Positions 63,550-64,000 of a stretch of 64,000 nucleotides of DNA are shown here, one piece after another. Under the pieces are notes generated by a model. That model had not been told where the DNA came from. It searched no databases and was given only the letters and a program-made list of their open reading frames with translations. The DNA is taken from assembly GCA_963715025.1 (NCBI GenBank), contig CAVQQQ010000009.1:744001-808000 (forward strand), read 5' to 3'. This stretch comes from DASSJT01 sp963715025. GTDB taxonomy: Bacteria; Actinomycetota; Actinomycetes; Actinomycetales; Dermatophilaceae. Positions within the stretch are counted from its first letter, which is position 1; each line of letters begins with the position of its first letter. The position numbers and the translations under genes were made by a program.

Positions 63550-63714
63550 ATGGACCGGATCCGCCACATGGTGCTCGGCACGATCGACGAGGACGGGTGT
63601 ACCCGCATCTCGCCGGTGTACTTCGTCGCACACCGATACCGAGACCCCAGGACCGTCACGTGCCGGCCGACACACCCCGCACCCCAGTTACCGAATGTTG
63701 GAGGAACGACATGA
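63550..63714 (+). pseudogene. PPOX-class flavoprotein, N-terminal fragment
   Basis: A 54-residue frame, MDRIRHMVLGTIDEDGCTRI and SPVYFVAHRYRD, is the opening strand pair of a pyridoxamine-5'-phosphate-oxidase-like (PPOX) flavoprotein. After residue 33 the sequence loses the fold (PRTVTCRPTHPAPQLP) and stops. A full family member would need at least 100 more residues. It is therefore a truncated remnant. Confidence 0.55.
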
Positions 63715-64000
63715 ACAGCATGAATGGCACCGGGGTCGTCGCAGGCCTGGCATCGGGCCAGACCAGCGACACCCACCGACTCCGCCGGCTCGCCGGCACC
63801 GGCTTCATTGCCACGCTCGCAGCGATGGTGGCCACCACCCTCGCCGCTGCGCTTGCCCAGGCCGTTGGCGTCGACTTCGAGGTCCCTGATGGTGGCGAGA
63901 CGATCCCGTTGCCCGGGTTCGCCGTGGTGACTGGCTTCTTCTCGGTCGTGGGCATCGTCATTGCCGCCGCTCTTCTTCGTTGGAGCGCTCGCCCCGCCGA
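63711..64000 (+). CDS. DUF6069-family membrane protein (runs off the right edge)
   Basis: The first 96 residues of a membrane protein, MNSMNGTGVVAGLASGQTSD, then GTGFIATLAAMVATTLAAAL, GVDFEVPDGGETIPLPGFAV and VTGFFSVVGIVIAAALLRWS. The DGGETIPLPGFA loop between two helices is the DUF6069 signature. ATG 63711 follows GGAGGAAC. It is cut by the window end. Function unknown. Confidence 0.75.
   Translation, partial: MNSMNGTGVVAGLASGQTSDTHRLRRLAGTGFIATLAAMVATTLAAALAQAVGVDFEVPDGGETIPLPGFAVVTGFFSVVGIVIAAALLRWSARPA

Overview
The window is chromosomal DNA from a high-GC Gram-positive bacterium. The gene set points to the Actinomycetota, most likely an Intrasporangiaceae-like member of the Micrococcales: DUF6343, DUF6069, SPW and sunset-domain proteins, class F sortase, fused NhaA-DsbA, a sigma-B/F-type promoter, many GTG starts and many ATGA/GTGA gene overlaps. 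This assignment is an inference; no rRNA or ribosomal protein is present to settle it.

Layout. 1-6.0 kb is accessory DNA: an IS110 transposase cut by the window edge, a frameshifted NTF2-like pseudogene, an NhaA-DsbA antiporter, and a TetR/oxidoreductase pair sharing an operator. It ends at the 3' end of a tRNA-Ser(CGA). 6.2-20.2 kb is mostly ordinary chromosome: SPW protein, tadA, upp, a PH-domain membrane protein, pntAB transhydrogenase, an Asp-rich membrane protein behind a stress-type promoter, pirin, an ApbE/ferric-reductase-like redox operon, a repeat-rich sunset-domain protein and an acyl-CoA synthetase. 20.4-29.1 kb holds a MarR regulator, azlCD, a winged-helix/hydrolase fusion regulator, a flavin monooxygenase with OsmC, an alanine aminotransferase and a fluoride-exporter operon (crcB-DUF190-crcB). 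29.2-47.1 kb holds an orphan CoxL-like molybdoprotein, a secreted subtilisin, an ArsB/NhaD permease with a CBS protein, two acyl-CoA dehydrogenases, several membrane proteins, and kbl-tdh for threonine breakdown. 47.3-54.1 kb holds a dead TetR gene, a PLDc_N/SHOCT protein, two glycoside hydrolases and an AI-2E-type transporter. 54.25-61.4 kb looks like an inserted 7-kb segment. It is bounded by a 20-bp direct repeat and a tRNA-Arg 3' remnant, and carries a sortase with a Thr-rich membrane protein and a giant duplicated gluzincin metalloprotease coupled to a ComEC-like metallo-beta-lactamase-fold protein. 61.4-64 kb carries an ArsR-type regulator/SRPBCC pair, a truncated PPOX gene and the start of a DUF6069 protein.

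Most interesting. (1) Four TCCAC heptads spaced exactly 11 bp apart precede the flavin monooxygenase, and three matching heptads precede azlC. Both arrays flank a gene that fuses an OmpR-type winged helix to an apparently intact alpha/beta hydrolase. This looks like an undescribed small-molecule-responsive regulon. (2) The 1189-residue protease-like protein has one intact HEVTH copy and one degenerate copy, and is 3 nt from an MBL-fold gene. (3) The threonine-pathway gene kbl has no ATG/GTG/TTG at its expected start, only an ATC behind a perfect Shine-Dalgarno. (4) The heptamer GGCATAC/GTATGCC is strongly over-represented everywhere except the first 6.7 kb.
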